Origin: Trichaptum fuscoviolaceum
Lineage: Eukaryota; Basidiomycota; Agaricomycetes; Hymenochaetales; Trichaptaceae
DNA: 64,000 bases
Assembly: GCA_910574455.1 (NCBI GenBank)
Contig: CAJSYZ010000005.1
Span: 7,192,001 to 7,256,000, forward strand
Reading direction: 5' to 3'
Position 1 is the first letter of the stretch. Every line of letters begins with the position of its first letter. A program made the position numbers and the translations under genes. Under the pieces are notes generated by a model. That model had not been told where the DNA came from. It ran no database searches and saw nothing but the letters and a program-made list of their open reading frames with translations. Of this stretch, positions 1 through 8,662 are shown piece after piece.

Positions 1-1200
1 GGAAGGGTTGAGTGGCCGAATCCCAGTTTTCGCCCATGCAGCTATGATTGTCTGTGTTTGAAAGGTCATTGACCGGACTGTCAAATACTCCTTTACAACA
101 TCTTCAGTCTGGATGCTTTCACCTGTTGTAACTACAACATCATCGCATCTCTCCTCCCATCTCCGTTGAAGAGGTCCAAAGACTCCAACATCAAGAGGCT
201 GCAGTCGGTGAGTGGTGTGTGGAGGTAAGCAGTACAAGTGAATGTCGTGTTCAATTGCTAACTCAATCATGCGGTCCGTGAGATGTGAGCCATGTCCATC
301 CAAAATTAACAGAATTGGTCTCTTAGAAAAGTTCCTGTTCACGACATGGGGAATGAACATCTTTTCAAACCACTCTGCACAAACAAAGTCATTGGTCCAG
401 CCATTTTCAGTTGTAGCAACTCTAAGTAGAGTATATTAGTTATTATTCTCTTAATTTAAGCCTCAAACTCACGAGTAACTTCCAGTGGTTTCAAACCATT
501 CTGGGTGAAATGAAGCTCCTGCAAACACAAATCCTGGAGGTGAAGCAGAGCCATCGGCACAAATACTCTCAACAACTGTGACCAGTTGCAGGTTTCCGGC
601 CTGAAGCTTTATCGGCACTCTCTGAGACCTTGAAAAGAAGTACTTTTCCCTTCGACCCTTTCTTCCTCCACCTAATTGCAATCCTTTCTCATCCATGTTG
701 TAGACATTTTCCCATGGAATTTGAAACTTCGAGAGTGTTTCCGACAGAGTTTTGAAGTGCTCGGTGACAACTGTAAAGTTGAATGCTTGTGCTCGTTTTG
801 GATCGAGTCCGGATGGTCTTGCTAACTTGATCTCTGGATGTCGGACCATGAAGCCACGAAGCCATTTTGGAGAGGGAATCCGTCCACAAAGAGCATGAAC
901 CATTGGTTTAATTGTGCGTTTGTTAACAGCATGCCCGCAGTGTCCATGGAACATAAGCCAATCAACCAACGCATCCTCCTTTGCTTCCGTTAAAAGTCGC
1001 TGTCTCCGGTTCACCACAAAGCTACTTTGATTCAAGTGCAGAACTCGGCGCCGAAGAGTATAATATGGCACATCAAACAGTGTTGCAGCCTCTTGAATGG
1101 TTTTGCATTGCTTACTCTGAAATGCCTTTCGGGCCTTCTCAAGTGCGGCCTCCCTGACTAAATCTGCCTCTCGAACAGCCTTATCAGCCTGATATGGCAT
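1..1200 (-). CDS. pogo/Tigger-like DDE transposase, 5' part (continues past left edge)
   Basis: Cut-and-paste transposase acting on the TIRs of its own element. The reading frame opens at the ATG at 1200. The first exon holds a psq-type helix-turn-helix (residues about 25-50, Q-E-A-A-T-L-F), then a CENP-B-type DNA-binding region with S-P-K-W-L-R-G-F (about residues 110-125), then the first catalytic Asp in N-M-D-E-K-G near residue 170. An intron at 472-422 (GTGAGT...TTAG, 51 nt) joins in frame to a second exon running from 421 off the left edge. That exon encodes L-D-G-H-G-S-H, the second catalytic Asp of the DDE_1 family, followed by L-P-P-H-T-T-H-R-L-Q-P-L-D, the usual next block. No frameshift or stop is seen in the visible part, so this copy could be intact. 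The third acidic residue and the 3' TIR lie outside the window. Confidence 0.88.
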
Positions 1201-1731
1201 CCTGCATATGCTTCAATGTCAGAGCATGGTTACCAGAAGCTATATAAATAAGAGAAACCAAGAGTGGGACTTTGTATGATCCATCCTACGAAGGGTGTAT
1301 TTGCAGCTTGGTCCGCAGATGAGTTCTGTCGGAGCTTAGATCGGCATAACAAGTGTAACACATGCCGACAAATTCTGTCACAGTTTATGCCACAGAATTT
1401 GTTTTGCTGTTTAACAAGCTACAAGCATGCCACTGTGCATCGGAATGGCATCCGATGCACAATGGACATGTATGCTATTGGAATGTGATAAAATTTTGAG
1501 CATATATGCTCAGAATAAATCAGAATAGCCAATTACTTCTTCCTCAAAACTCATCTCTCGTAGAAATCAAGCCACATCATCATAACAAGCTCATTTTTCT
1601 CTCTTGTTTTTTCTCTACACAATAATTGTACCTATTTATGAGCTTGTGAATTTTTTTTGAGCATCCGGAGCAACTTTTGAGTGCATAAAGTCTGATTTAC
1701 ACCTGGGGTACTGTTTGCAAGTATGGTCACA
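1201..1731. other. Upstream region of pogo-like transposase; no gene
   Basis: No supported gene. A short perfect hairpin lies at 1435-1460 (GTGCATCGGA / TCCGATGCAC, 6-nt loop). Read on the minus strand, CAGTACCCCAGG near 1715 resembles the CAGT start of pogo-family TIRs, but no TA duplication flanks it, so I do not call an element end. Confidence 0.4.
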
Positions 1732-2275
1732 TGATAGTAGTCACCGCATGTACCACCGTGTGAAATTTTAACTTCTTTTCTCCCCACCACCACTACGTGT
1801 GAGCGAGAGCGAGAATCTCTACGGCGCCGCTCGACGACGGCGAAGGTTTCTACGGGGCTCAACAGCCATTTGAATATCTTCTGGAGTTCCCTCGACGGGC
1901 GCGGCAAGACTACGGGGCTCGACAGCCATTCTTTACTGGGAGTTTGTTTCTTGTCTTCGGACGACTGGGACGGGCGGCGACGGTTGCGCACGCAGAAGAC
2001 ATACTTACGGACGGACGATTAGTGTCTGCGCGACAGCGCGTTCTTCTGATTGTCTTGTTCTTTTCTTACGGGTTGTTTCTTGTCTTCGGACTTCTTGCGA
2101 AGGGTTGCGTTGGGCGGACGCGCGAAGACTCTGTCTACGGACGTTTGAGGGCCGTTGGGCTATTTCACTAGTTTCCTTCGTTGTTTCTCTTCTTCTTTCT
2201 GTCTTCTTTTACTACTCCTTTATTTCTTATCGGGTTCCCTACACTCCCACCCCCTTATCTTTTATTTTGTTTTCA
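1732..2275 (+). repeat. Truncated 5' LTR of the gag-only element
   Basis: It matches the last 541 bp of the 3' LTR (6173-6713) and ends TTTTCA. Two bases downstream, TGGAGCCCACC (from 2278) begins with TGG as tRNA-type primer-binding sites do. The tRNA cannot be named from the window, and no self-priming match to the LTR was found. The 5' half of the LTR is missing. Confidence 0.75.
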
Positions 2276-2557
2276 TCTGGAGCCCACCGCGAGGGGGTGG
2301 TTTTTTGTGTATAACCCAAAAAGTTTTATTGTCGCCCTTCGGGCAAAGTAGTTTACAGATTTTCATTGAGAAAAAGAAATAGTGAAAAGGAACTAGTGAC
2401 AAGACACTGAACCGGCAGTAAAGGGTTCGAATTAGTGGTCTAACGGACTAAAGGAGAAGATCAAGCAGAACAAGTCTGCAAGGGAGGTGGATTATAGGTC
2501 TGAAGGACTGATAGGGAGAAGGGAATACAACGAGGAAAGACTTGTCTGGTTGAAAGG

Positions 2558-4816
2558 ATGGAGAAGGTGACGACGAAAGGACGGAAAGCTGGGAAAAAGG
2601 AAAGGAAGCTGGAGGAGTTGCGAGGGCTGATTAGGATGGCGAGGGGTCAGAGGGACAGGGGAAGTCCCACAGAGTTGTTTTTTTGGGGAGAAGAGGGGCA
2701 GAGGAAGCTGGAGGGGTTGAGCGAGGAGGAGTTATGGAAGGAATTGGCGCGGGCAAGGCAGGGGCAAGCGGCTTTTGGGATGGTAGGAGCAGCGGCGAAA
2801 CCGAGAGACTCTCCTCAAGAAGCGCAAACACCGAAGACAGCGCGGCCACTTGTGCGGGAGTCGACTACGAAGAAAGCGGTAAACCCTCCTCAAGAAGCGC
2901 AAGCACCGAGGGTAGTGAGGCTAGTTGTACAGCAGACGCCTACTCCTCAAGAAGCGCAAGCACCGAAGACGGCGCGGCCAGTTGCGCGGGAGTCGACTAC
3001 GAAGAAAGCGGTAGACCCTCCTCAAGAAGCGCAGACACCGAGGATAGTGAGGCTAGTTGTGCAGGAGACGCCTACTAAGAAAGCGGTCGACTCTCCTCAA
3101 GAAGCGCAAGCACCGAAGATAACGCGGCTACTTGTACGGGAGACGACTACGAAGAAAGCAGTAGACCCTCCTCAAGAAGCGCAACCACTGGAGAAGGCGC
3201 TGTTGGTGGAACGCGAGGCAACTGTGAAGAAGGCGGTCGACTCTCCTCAAGAAGCGCAAGCACCGAAGATAACGCGGCCACTTGTACGGGAAACAACTAC
3301 GAAGAAAGCTGTAGACCCTCCTCAAGAAGCGCAACCACTGGAGAAGGTGCTGCTGGCCGAACGCGAGACAACTGTGAAGAAGGCAGTAGACACTCCTCAA
3401 GAAGCGCAAGTGCCGAAGAAGGCGCAGCTAGTCGCACGGGAGACGACTGCGAAGAAACCGGCAGACTCTCCTCAAGAAGCGCAAGCACTGGTGATGGCGT
3501 TGCTAGTCGTACGGGAGATGCTGGCGAAGAAACCGAGAGACCCTCCTCAAGAAGCGCAAGCACCGGAGATGGCGCCGCCGGTCGTCGTGCAAGGGGCGAC
3601 TTCGAGAAAGCCATTAGACTCTCCTCAAGAAGCGCAGACAATGAAGAAGGCACCGCTGGTCATGCGAGAGACGATTGAGAAGAAGCCGGCAGACTCTCCT
3701 CAAGAAGCGCAAACAGTGGAAACGGCGCCGTTGGTTGTGCAGGGGACGACTGCGAAGGAACCGGAAGACTCTCCTCAAGAAGCGCATGCGCTGGGGATGC
3801 CGCCGCTGGATGGGAAGGTGTCGAAGGAGGGGGACGCGCGGGAGAGGGCTCCGAGGGAGCAAGTGATGTGGGGGGCCGGGATGGGACGCAGTGGGGCACG
3901 CACGAGCCGCGGTGGGCTCGGGTGCTACTACTGCTGGCGTCCGGGGCATAGGAAGAGGGAGTGCTGGGATCTGCGCATGGACATCGCGCGCGGGTTGTGC
4001 AAGTTGGGTGCGGGGTTCCGGGTGGTCCGGCCAGACGGTTCGGAACTACCGTTCATGTGGGGGAAGAGTCTCTGCGAGCGAGCGCGAGCCGGAATGGTCG
4101 CCTGGGGCAGCGCACCAAGACATCATCGAGCTGAACAGTCGGACAGGGCTCAAATAGTGTCCGTGTGGGCTACAGTAGGCCGACAGAGCGCTCCAGAAGC
4201 AAAGTCGAGCAGAGCACCGGTCCAGGGCAGCGCGAATAGACTGGCAGCTGGAGGGGCGAAGGCACGCGAGAAGGAAATGAAGGAGCGACCTCGAGGACTA
4301 GTCTTGAGGGCCGACGGACATGTGGACGAAGCAGAGACGCGTCCGACAGATGCGCCAGTCAAAGCTGCAAGCAAGAGAGATCTGGAACTGCAGGAACTGC
4401 GTCTTCGTGTCCAAAAACTGGAGGCGATCGTCGACCAGCTGCGTAGAGAGCTAGCAAAGCAGAATCGGCGAGCAACCAGAGCGGCCAGCATACTCGATCA
4501 GGAAGAGGACAATGACGAGTCTGCATTCGACACGGCATCCGAGACTTCTTACGCTGAAGGCGACAAGCGCGAGCGCGTCGAGGCAAGGGACACGGAGGTC
4601 GGACGAGAAGCTGAGAAGAGAAGGCAGCCTGACGCGAGCGGCGTTCAAGACACAAGCGCGCATTCGATCAGCACGGAAGGGCCGCGAACAGATTCACCAG
4701 CAGCAACAGATCAACGGCCTCGGGGTTCGAAGACGTGGATGGGGGGGAATATTTTTTCTTTATCTTCGATCACGCAACGGGGACTTAAGCAGCCACCACT
4801 TTTTAATGTGTTTTGA
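2558..4816 (+). CDS. Gag-like protein with CCHC zinc knuckle and long tandem repeat
   Basis: A 752-residue ORF inside the gag-only element, the only substantial coding sequence it carries. Residues about 85-425 consist of 14 consecutive P-Q-E-A units of about 25 residues each, with a consensus like S-P-Q-E-A-Q...R-E-T-T-x-K-K-A-V-D. Around residue 455 there is a canonical retroviral-type zinc knuckle, C-Y-Y-C-W-R-P-G-H-R-K-R-E-C (C-x2-C-x4-H-x4-C), expected to bind the element's RNA. A charged Leu-rich stretch near residues 605-640 (L-E-L-Q-E-L-R-L-R-V-Q-K-L-E) looks like a coiled coil that could drive particle assembly. The sequence is Arg-, Lys- and Glu-rich and lacks any protease or RT motif. 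The start is the first ATG of the frame. The function is inferred from the zinc knuckle and the position between LTRs. Confidence 0.7.
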   Translation: MEKVTTKGRKAGKKERKLEELRGLIRMARGQRDRGSPTELFFWGEEGQRKLEGLSEEELWKELARARQGQAAFGMVGAAAKPRDSPQEAQTPKTARPLVRESTTKKAVNPPQEAQAPRVVRLVVQQTPTPQEAQAPKTARPVARESTTKKAVDPPQEAQTPRIVRLVVQETPTKKAVDSPQEAQAPKITRLLVRETTTKKAVDPPQEAQPLEKALLVEREATVKKAVDSPQEAQAPKITRPLVRETTTKKAVDPPQEAQPLEKVLLAERETTVKKAVDTPQEAQVPKKAQLVARETTAKKPADSPQEAQALVMALLVVREMLAKKPRDPPQEAQAPEMAPPVVVQGATSRKPLDSPQEAQTMKKAPLVMRETIEKKPADSPQEAQTVETAPLVVQGTTAKEPEDSPQEAHALGMPPLDGKVSKEGDARERAPREQVMWGAGMGRSGARTSRGGLGCYYCWRPGHRKRECWDLRMDIARGLCKLGAGFRVVRPDGSELPFMWGKSLCERARAGMVAWGSAPRHHRAEQSDRAQIVSVWATVGRQSAPEAKSSRAPVQGSANRLAAGGAKAREKEMKERPRGLVLRADGHVDEAETRPTDAPVKAASKRDLELQELRLRVQKLEAIVDQLRRELAKQNRRATRAASILDQEEDNDESAFDTASETSYAEGDKRERVEARDTEVGREAEKRRQPDASGVQDTSAHSISTEGPRTDSPAATDQRPRGSKTWMGGNIFSLSSITQRGLKQPPLFNVF
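2809..3840 (+). repeat. Coding minisatellite (75-bp unit, 14 copies) in gag
   Basis: The phrase CTCCTCAAGAAGCGCA recurs about every 75 bp from 2811 to 3771, keeping the reading frame. Units alternate between two subtypes in the middle (A-P-K-I-T-R and P-L-E-K-A/V-L), which suggests a two-unit block was itself duplicated. Confidence 0.9.
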
Positions 4817-4997
4817 TTGCATTTTTTTTATTTCTCTCTTATTTTCACAAGCATTGAATTAGAGCAAGCATTTTATTTCTTTCATTATAGATTCACGGAT
4901 AGACGGATGGATGGATTCAATTTTTTTTCTCTACCTCCTGGCACACATAATTTTATTCGTATCATATTCGCGTTCATTGACAAGTTTCAAGTTATTT

Positions 4998-5038
<41 letters not shown>

Positions 5039-5634
5039 CGCAAAAAGACAACAAAAGAACAAATAACACCGAATAAAGTAGATAGTAGCATGTAATGTGG
5101 ACGAAGAAGAAGAGGATGAAGAGGAAGAGGATGAAGAGGAAAAGGCAGAGGGAACGGGAGGAAGGCGAACCGGAGGACATGCGAGGGCACGGACGAGCGG
5201 CAACTACGCGCGCGCGATCGCAAGAAGGGACAGGGTGCGCACGCGAAGATGGGACGAAGAAAGGAGGACGAAGGGGAAGGGGAAGGGAAGAGAGGGAGAG
5301 AGAGAGAGAGGGAGAGACAGAGAGGTTATGGTGCAGGGGGGATATAGACACGTAGAATGCGGGGACGACTCACGGACGACCATCGAGAGACCGCCCAGTC
5401 AGGTACCGAAAATTTTCGCGATTCTCAAGCAGTCAAGCGACCCATCAGACGCAGTCAAGAGCCACCAAGACGCATAGCATGCACGACGGACAGCAAGTCG
5501 ATTCAAACACGCACAAGACATCGAAACCAAGTGAAACAGAACATCTACCTTTGAGCACGCGAACCAACATCGAAGCACGCCAGTCAGGCAAGGCAGAGTG
5601 ACCAGGAGGTCACTATTCAAAAGTTGGAGGGAGA
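4817..5634 (+). other. Low-complexity internal region of the gag-only element, ending in a polypurine tract
   Basis: No convincing gene. It contains an uninterrupted run of about 38 A residues near 4999-5036, a GA-rich block at 5100-5330 (GAGAGA and GAAGAG runs), and the purine tract at 5619-5634 directly in front of the LTR. The Lys/Glu/Arg-rich ORFs here are products of the purine bias. Confidence 0.55.
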
Positions 5635-6713
5635 TGTAACACTTGGATTTCATCCAGTGTTCGTACGAAGCCCGCCGGACACGACAGTGGCACCCGGAAG
5701 ACAAGTAAGCACCCGGAAACCGGAGTCGCTCAAGTACAAGACTCGGCAGCATACCAGCAAGTCCATGGCATCAGAACAATGCAGAAGACGCAATACCGGA
5801 AAGCGGAGTCACTCAAATACAACTCACGGCCGCAAGACAGTGCATCTGACGGACACCGGACAAGTAGCAAGGCCGCCGGACGACACTCGAAGCCAAATAG
5901 CGCAGGGAAAACTGTACCTGAGCACGAGTGAGAGACTGGCCAAAGCACAGAGCTCACCGGCGATCACACAGCGGACAATGCGATGGGCGGACGAGCAAAC
6001 GAACGTACGGACAAGGTCACGGACACAGTGCGACCGGCCGGACACTTAGAGTGTGATGGCGCGCGGGAGTGGCGTGGGAATTATGTCGATAGTTGAGGGA
6101 CGGGAACAAAGACAACGGGGCTCGGACAGTAGGTGTGGCCGGAGTAGCCGGTTCACACGCGTTTTACTCCGGTGATAGTCACCGCATGTACCACCGTGTG
6201 AAATTTTAACTTCTTTTCTCCCCACCACCACTACGTGTGAGCGAGAGCGAGAATCTCTACGGCGCCGCTCGACGACGGCGAAGGTTTCTACGGGGCTCAA
6301 CAGCCATTTGAATATCTTCTGGAGTTCCCTCGACGGGCGCGGCAAGACTACGGGGCTCGACAGCCATTCTTTACTGGGAGTTTGTTTCTTGTCTTCGGAC
6401 GACTGGGACGGGCGGCGACGGTTGCGCACGCAGAAGACATACTTACGGACGGACGATTAGTGTCTGCGCGACAGCGCGTTCTTCTGATTGTCTTGTTCTT
6501 TTCTTACGGGTTGTTTCTTGTCTTCGGACTTCTTGCGAAGGGTTGCGTTGGGCGGACGCGCGAAGACTCTGTCTACGGACGTTTGAGGGCCGTTGGGCTA
6601 TTTCACTAGTTTCCTTCGTTGTTTCTCTTCTTCTTTCTGTCTTCTTTTACTACTCCTTTATTTCTTATCGGGTTCCCTACACTCCCACCCCCTTATCTTT
6701 TATTTTGTTTTCA
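5635..6713 (+). repeat. 3' LTR of the gag-only element (full length)
   Basis: Starts TGTAACAC immediately after the polypurine tract and ends TTTTCA, giving the TG...CA ends expected of an LTR. Its last 541 bp match 1732-2275. It is followed without a gap by the truncated 5' LTR of the chromovirus at 6714. Confidence 0.65.
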
Positions 6714-7364
6714 CCGGCAACCATGCACGCATACACACACTCATTTACGACGACCCGCCACGGCACACGTACATTCACTTATCAACATACGCTCATTAAT
6801 CCGCTAGTACCTCAAGGTGACGACCTGCAACAGTCTGGCATACCTAGTCTGGCTAGTCGCGGCCCCGGACCGGACGCTGACGTCCACGGACAGGCCGTAG
6901 CCATCTGGAGAGACGGGATAGACATGCCTAGCAGTGCGGTCGTAGCATGTATCGTTTGTAGTAGATAGGTGCGCATTGCGCAAGGACACTTAGCGTAGAT
7001 TAACTATACAGTCTTTACGAAGTAGATAAATAGCTGTAGGCATCGTAAGGAGCACCCCACTTTTGACCTCTTGTGGAGTGCTTCCTTAGGTGCGATCTCT
7101 CTCTTTTCTCCTGTGTAGTTAGTTGCGCAATACTTACTTGTGGAGTGCTTCCTTAGGGATCCGCTTACCTGACGTTCAAAGCAGTGAAGAGTCCTAGCTG
7201 GCCTTGAGAATCCCGCGACGCGCCTGGATAGATTCCCGCGCGTTTCCCGCCTGAATTCCCACGCTCGTTCCCCGTCGCGAATCCAGATTCCCGAACGCGG
7301 GTTCTTGTCGCGAATTCCAGTTTCCCGAAACTGTTTCCCGCTACAATTCCCGACGGTCGTAACA
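6714..7364 (+). repeat. 5' LTR of the chromovirus, truncated at its start
   Basis: Ends GTAACA at 7364. It carries a TATA-like AGATAAATAG (7024-7033), the predicted R start at 7058, and two copies of TTGTGGAGTGCTTCCTTAG about 70 bp apart (around 7070 and 7140). Confidence 0.9.
7058..7069 (+). promoter_or_regulatory. Predicted transcript 5' end and self-primer of the chromovirus
   Basis: CACTTTTGACCT here is the exact reverse complement of AGGTCAAAAGTG at 7367-7378, two bases after the LTR end. In Tf1/sushi-type elements the first nucleotides of the RNA anneal to such a site and prime reverse transcription. A TATA-like box lies about 30 bp upstream, where a start at 7058 would need it. Confidence 0.7.
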
Positions 7365-7366
7365 TT

Positions 7367-7378
7367 AGGTCAAAAGTG
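7367..7378 (+). promoter_or_regulatory. Self-priming primer-binding site of the chromovirus
   Basis: AGGTCAAAAGTG pairs over 12 bases with 7058-7069 in the LTR (and with 12946-12957 in the 3' LTR). No TGG-type tRNA primer site follows the LTR. Confidence 0.7.
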
Positions 7379-7453
7379 CTGGCTCACCGCCGCTCGGACT
7401 CGACACCCTCACGCTCTTTACTTCTACCCCCGCACCCGTACCGCCGACCAGCG

Positions 7454-8662
7454 ATGTCGTCCCACCAGGAATGGGGAGGACTCGCAGATACCTTCGCTTT
7501 CCCGTCCCCGAGCTCCTCGATGGAGGAAGACAAACTCCAGCCCATCCTTGATCGCCTCGACACCCTCGAAAAACGCTACTCCAAGCTAGTCAACGAACAC
7601 AATCAGGTTCAGAACACAGTCGCCCAGCTCAAGCACGCCAACCGGGCGTTAGAAGCCCAAATTGCGAGCCAGCCCGCCTCCCCGTCTGGGGGTGGAGCAG
7701 GGCTCAAGATGAAGCTTCCCGACACCTTCGAAGGCGAACGAGCCAAGCTGGAAAACTGGATTCACCAGATTAAGCTCTACCTGTTCGGACAACATCCGGG
7801 GCTGGACGAAACCCGCAAGGTCGCATTCGCCCTGATGCTACTGCGGGGACCGGCGCAAGACTGGGCACGACCCATTCTAGATCGACTCCAGGACATCCCG
7901 ACACCGCCAGAAGCCGCCAGCCTGGAGGCCCTGTTCACCGCCCTTCGCGCCTCTTACGGAGAAATCGATGCAGACAAAGCCGCAGCCGACAAGCTGATGC
8001 GCCTACGCCAGACAGGAACGGTCGCCGAGTTTGCGTCGCAATTCCGTGCCCTCCAAGCCCTCACCGGGTGGCCCAAGGACGCGACGACGGATGTCATCTA
8101 CCTCGACATGTTCCGGAAGGGACTCAAAGACCAGGTTCGCCAGCACATCGCCAGCACAGAGGCGAAGGATATGAAATTCGATGCCTACGTCAATTGGGTT
8201 TCCGAGACGGACGAGAAGCTAAGGCTCGCACACGCCTATGGACCAGTATCGAAGCCAGCGGCTACGCCCCGAAGCAATCCCGGCACCACTAGTTCAGCTC
8301 CGCGTACGATCCCGACTGCGGGCGCAAGCTCGACGAAGGATCCCAACGCAATGGAGATTGACAGGGTGCGCCGGGAGCGCAGGAGTAAGGGACTATGCTA
8401 CTACTGCGGAGAGAAAGACCATTTGGTGAGCGATTGCCCAACGCGACCGCCATCCCGAAACCTAAAGGCTACGAAATCCACGTCCCCGTCGAGCCCATCG
8501 CCTCCCGCGCTCCAGTCGTTCGAAGAAACGCTCAAACATATGGCGGAACAGTACGTCCAGAATGTGCAGCAGTCCGTGCTACAGAACGCATTCGCCGCCA
8601 TGACGCCCGCCGCCAAGAACGTTCACAATCCCGAAGCCCCGCCCCCAGCGGATTTTCAGTAG
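7454..8662 (+). CDS. Chromovirus Gag (capsid/nucleocapsid)
   Basis: A 402-residue Gag measured from the first ATG of the frame (M-S-S-H-Q-E-W). Order of features: a short coiled coil of heptad Leu/Val residues (about 30-65); the conserved retrotransposon-gag core starting K-L-P-D-T-F-E-G (about residue 90) with F-x-x-A-L-R-A-S-Y-G and L-R-Q-T-G-T-V-A-E-F downstream; and a zinc knuckle C-Y-Y-C-G-E-K-D-H-L-V-S-D-C (C-x2-C-x4-H-x4-C) near residue 315. It forms the particle and packages element RNA. It ends with TAG at 8660-8662. Pol overlaps its last 268 nt in the -1 frame. I see no canonical slippery heptamer in the overlap, so the way Pol is expressed is open. Confidence 0.93.
   Translation: MSSHQEWGGLADTFAFPSPSSSMEEDKLQPILDRLDTLEKRYSKLVNEHNQVQNTVAQLKHANRALEAQIASQPASPSGGGAGLKMKLPDTFEGERAKLENWIHQIKLYLFGQHPGLDETRKVAFALMLLRGPAQDWARPILDRLQDIPTPPEAASLEALFTALRASYGEIDADKAAADKLMRLRQTGTVAEFASQFRALQALTGWPKDATTDVIYLDMFRKGLKDQVRQHIASTEAKDMKFDAYVNWVSETDEKLRLAHAYGPVSKPAATPRSNPGTTSSAPRTIPTAGASSTKDPNAMEIDRVRRERRSKGLCYYCGEKDHLVSDCPTRPPSRNLKATKSTSPSSPSPPALQSFEETLKHMAEQYVQNVQQSVLQNAFAAMTPAAKNVHNPEAPPPADFQ

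Larger units (their letters stand above)
1732..6713 (+). mobile_element. Gag-only (non-autonomous) LTR retrotransposon, 5' LTR truncated
   Basis: The block 1732-2275 recurs almost unchanged at 6173-6713; the only length difference is a 3-nt AGT step near the left edge. Both copies end TTTTCA. A purine tract (5619-5634) sits directly before TG at 5635, which marks the true start of a 1,079-bp 3' LTR, so the 5' LTR keeps only its last half. Between the LTRs there is one long gag-like ORF and about 0.8 kb of low-complexity DNA, with no protease, reverse transcriptase, RNase H or integrase. The element would therefore depend on enzymes from another retroelement. Near-identical LTR remnants point to a recent insertion. 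No target duplication is found: the left flank reads tcaca and the right flank ccggc. Confidence 0.75.

Noticed and set aside
1700..1725. CAGTACCCCAGG (minus strand) as the TIR of the left-edge pogo element
   Set aside because: No TA duplication is adjacent, and the other end is outside the window, so it cannot be verified.
1727..1735. Short LTR model starting TGATAG at 1732/6173 with tcaca as target duplication
   Set aside because: The right flank is ccggc, and no polypurine tract precedes 6173. A purine tract directly before TG at 5635 fits better.
1632..1991. 119-codon minus-strand ORF recurring at 6046-6429, and the plus-strand pair 1944-2171 / 6382-6609
   Set aside because: The recurrence comes from the duplicated LTR, not a conserved gene. 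Composition is LTR-like and no domain is present.
4987..5477. Ser/Phe-rich and Glu/Arg-rich ORFs around the poly-A and GA blocks
   Set aside because: Low-complexity translation of A, T and GA runs; no coding signal.
8560..8662. Programmed frameshift site at GATTTTC just before the gag stop
   Set aside because: It does not fit the X-XXY-YYZ pattern in the gag frame. I therefore leave the mechanism open.
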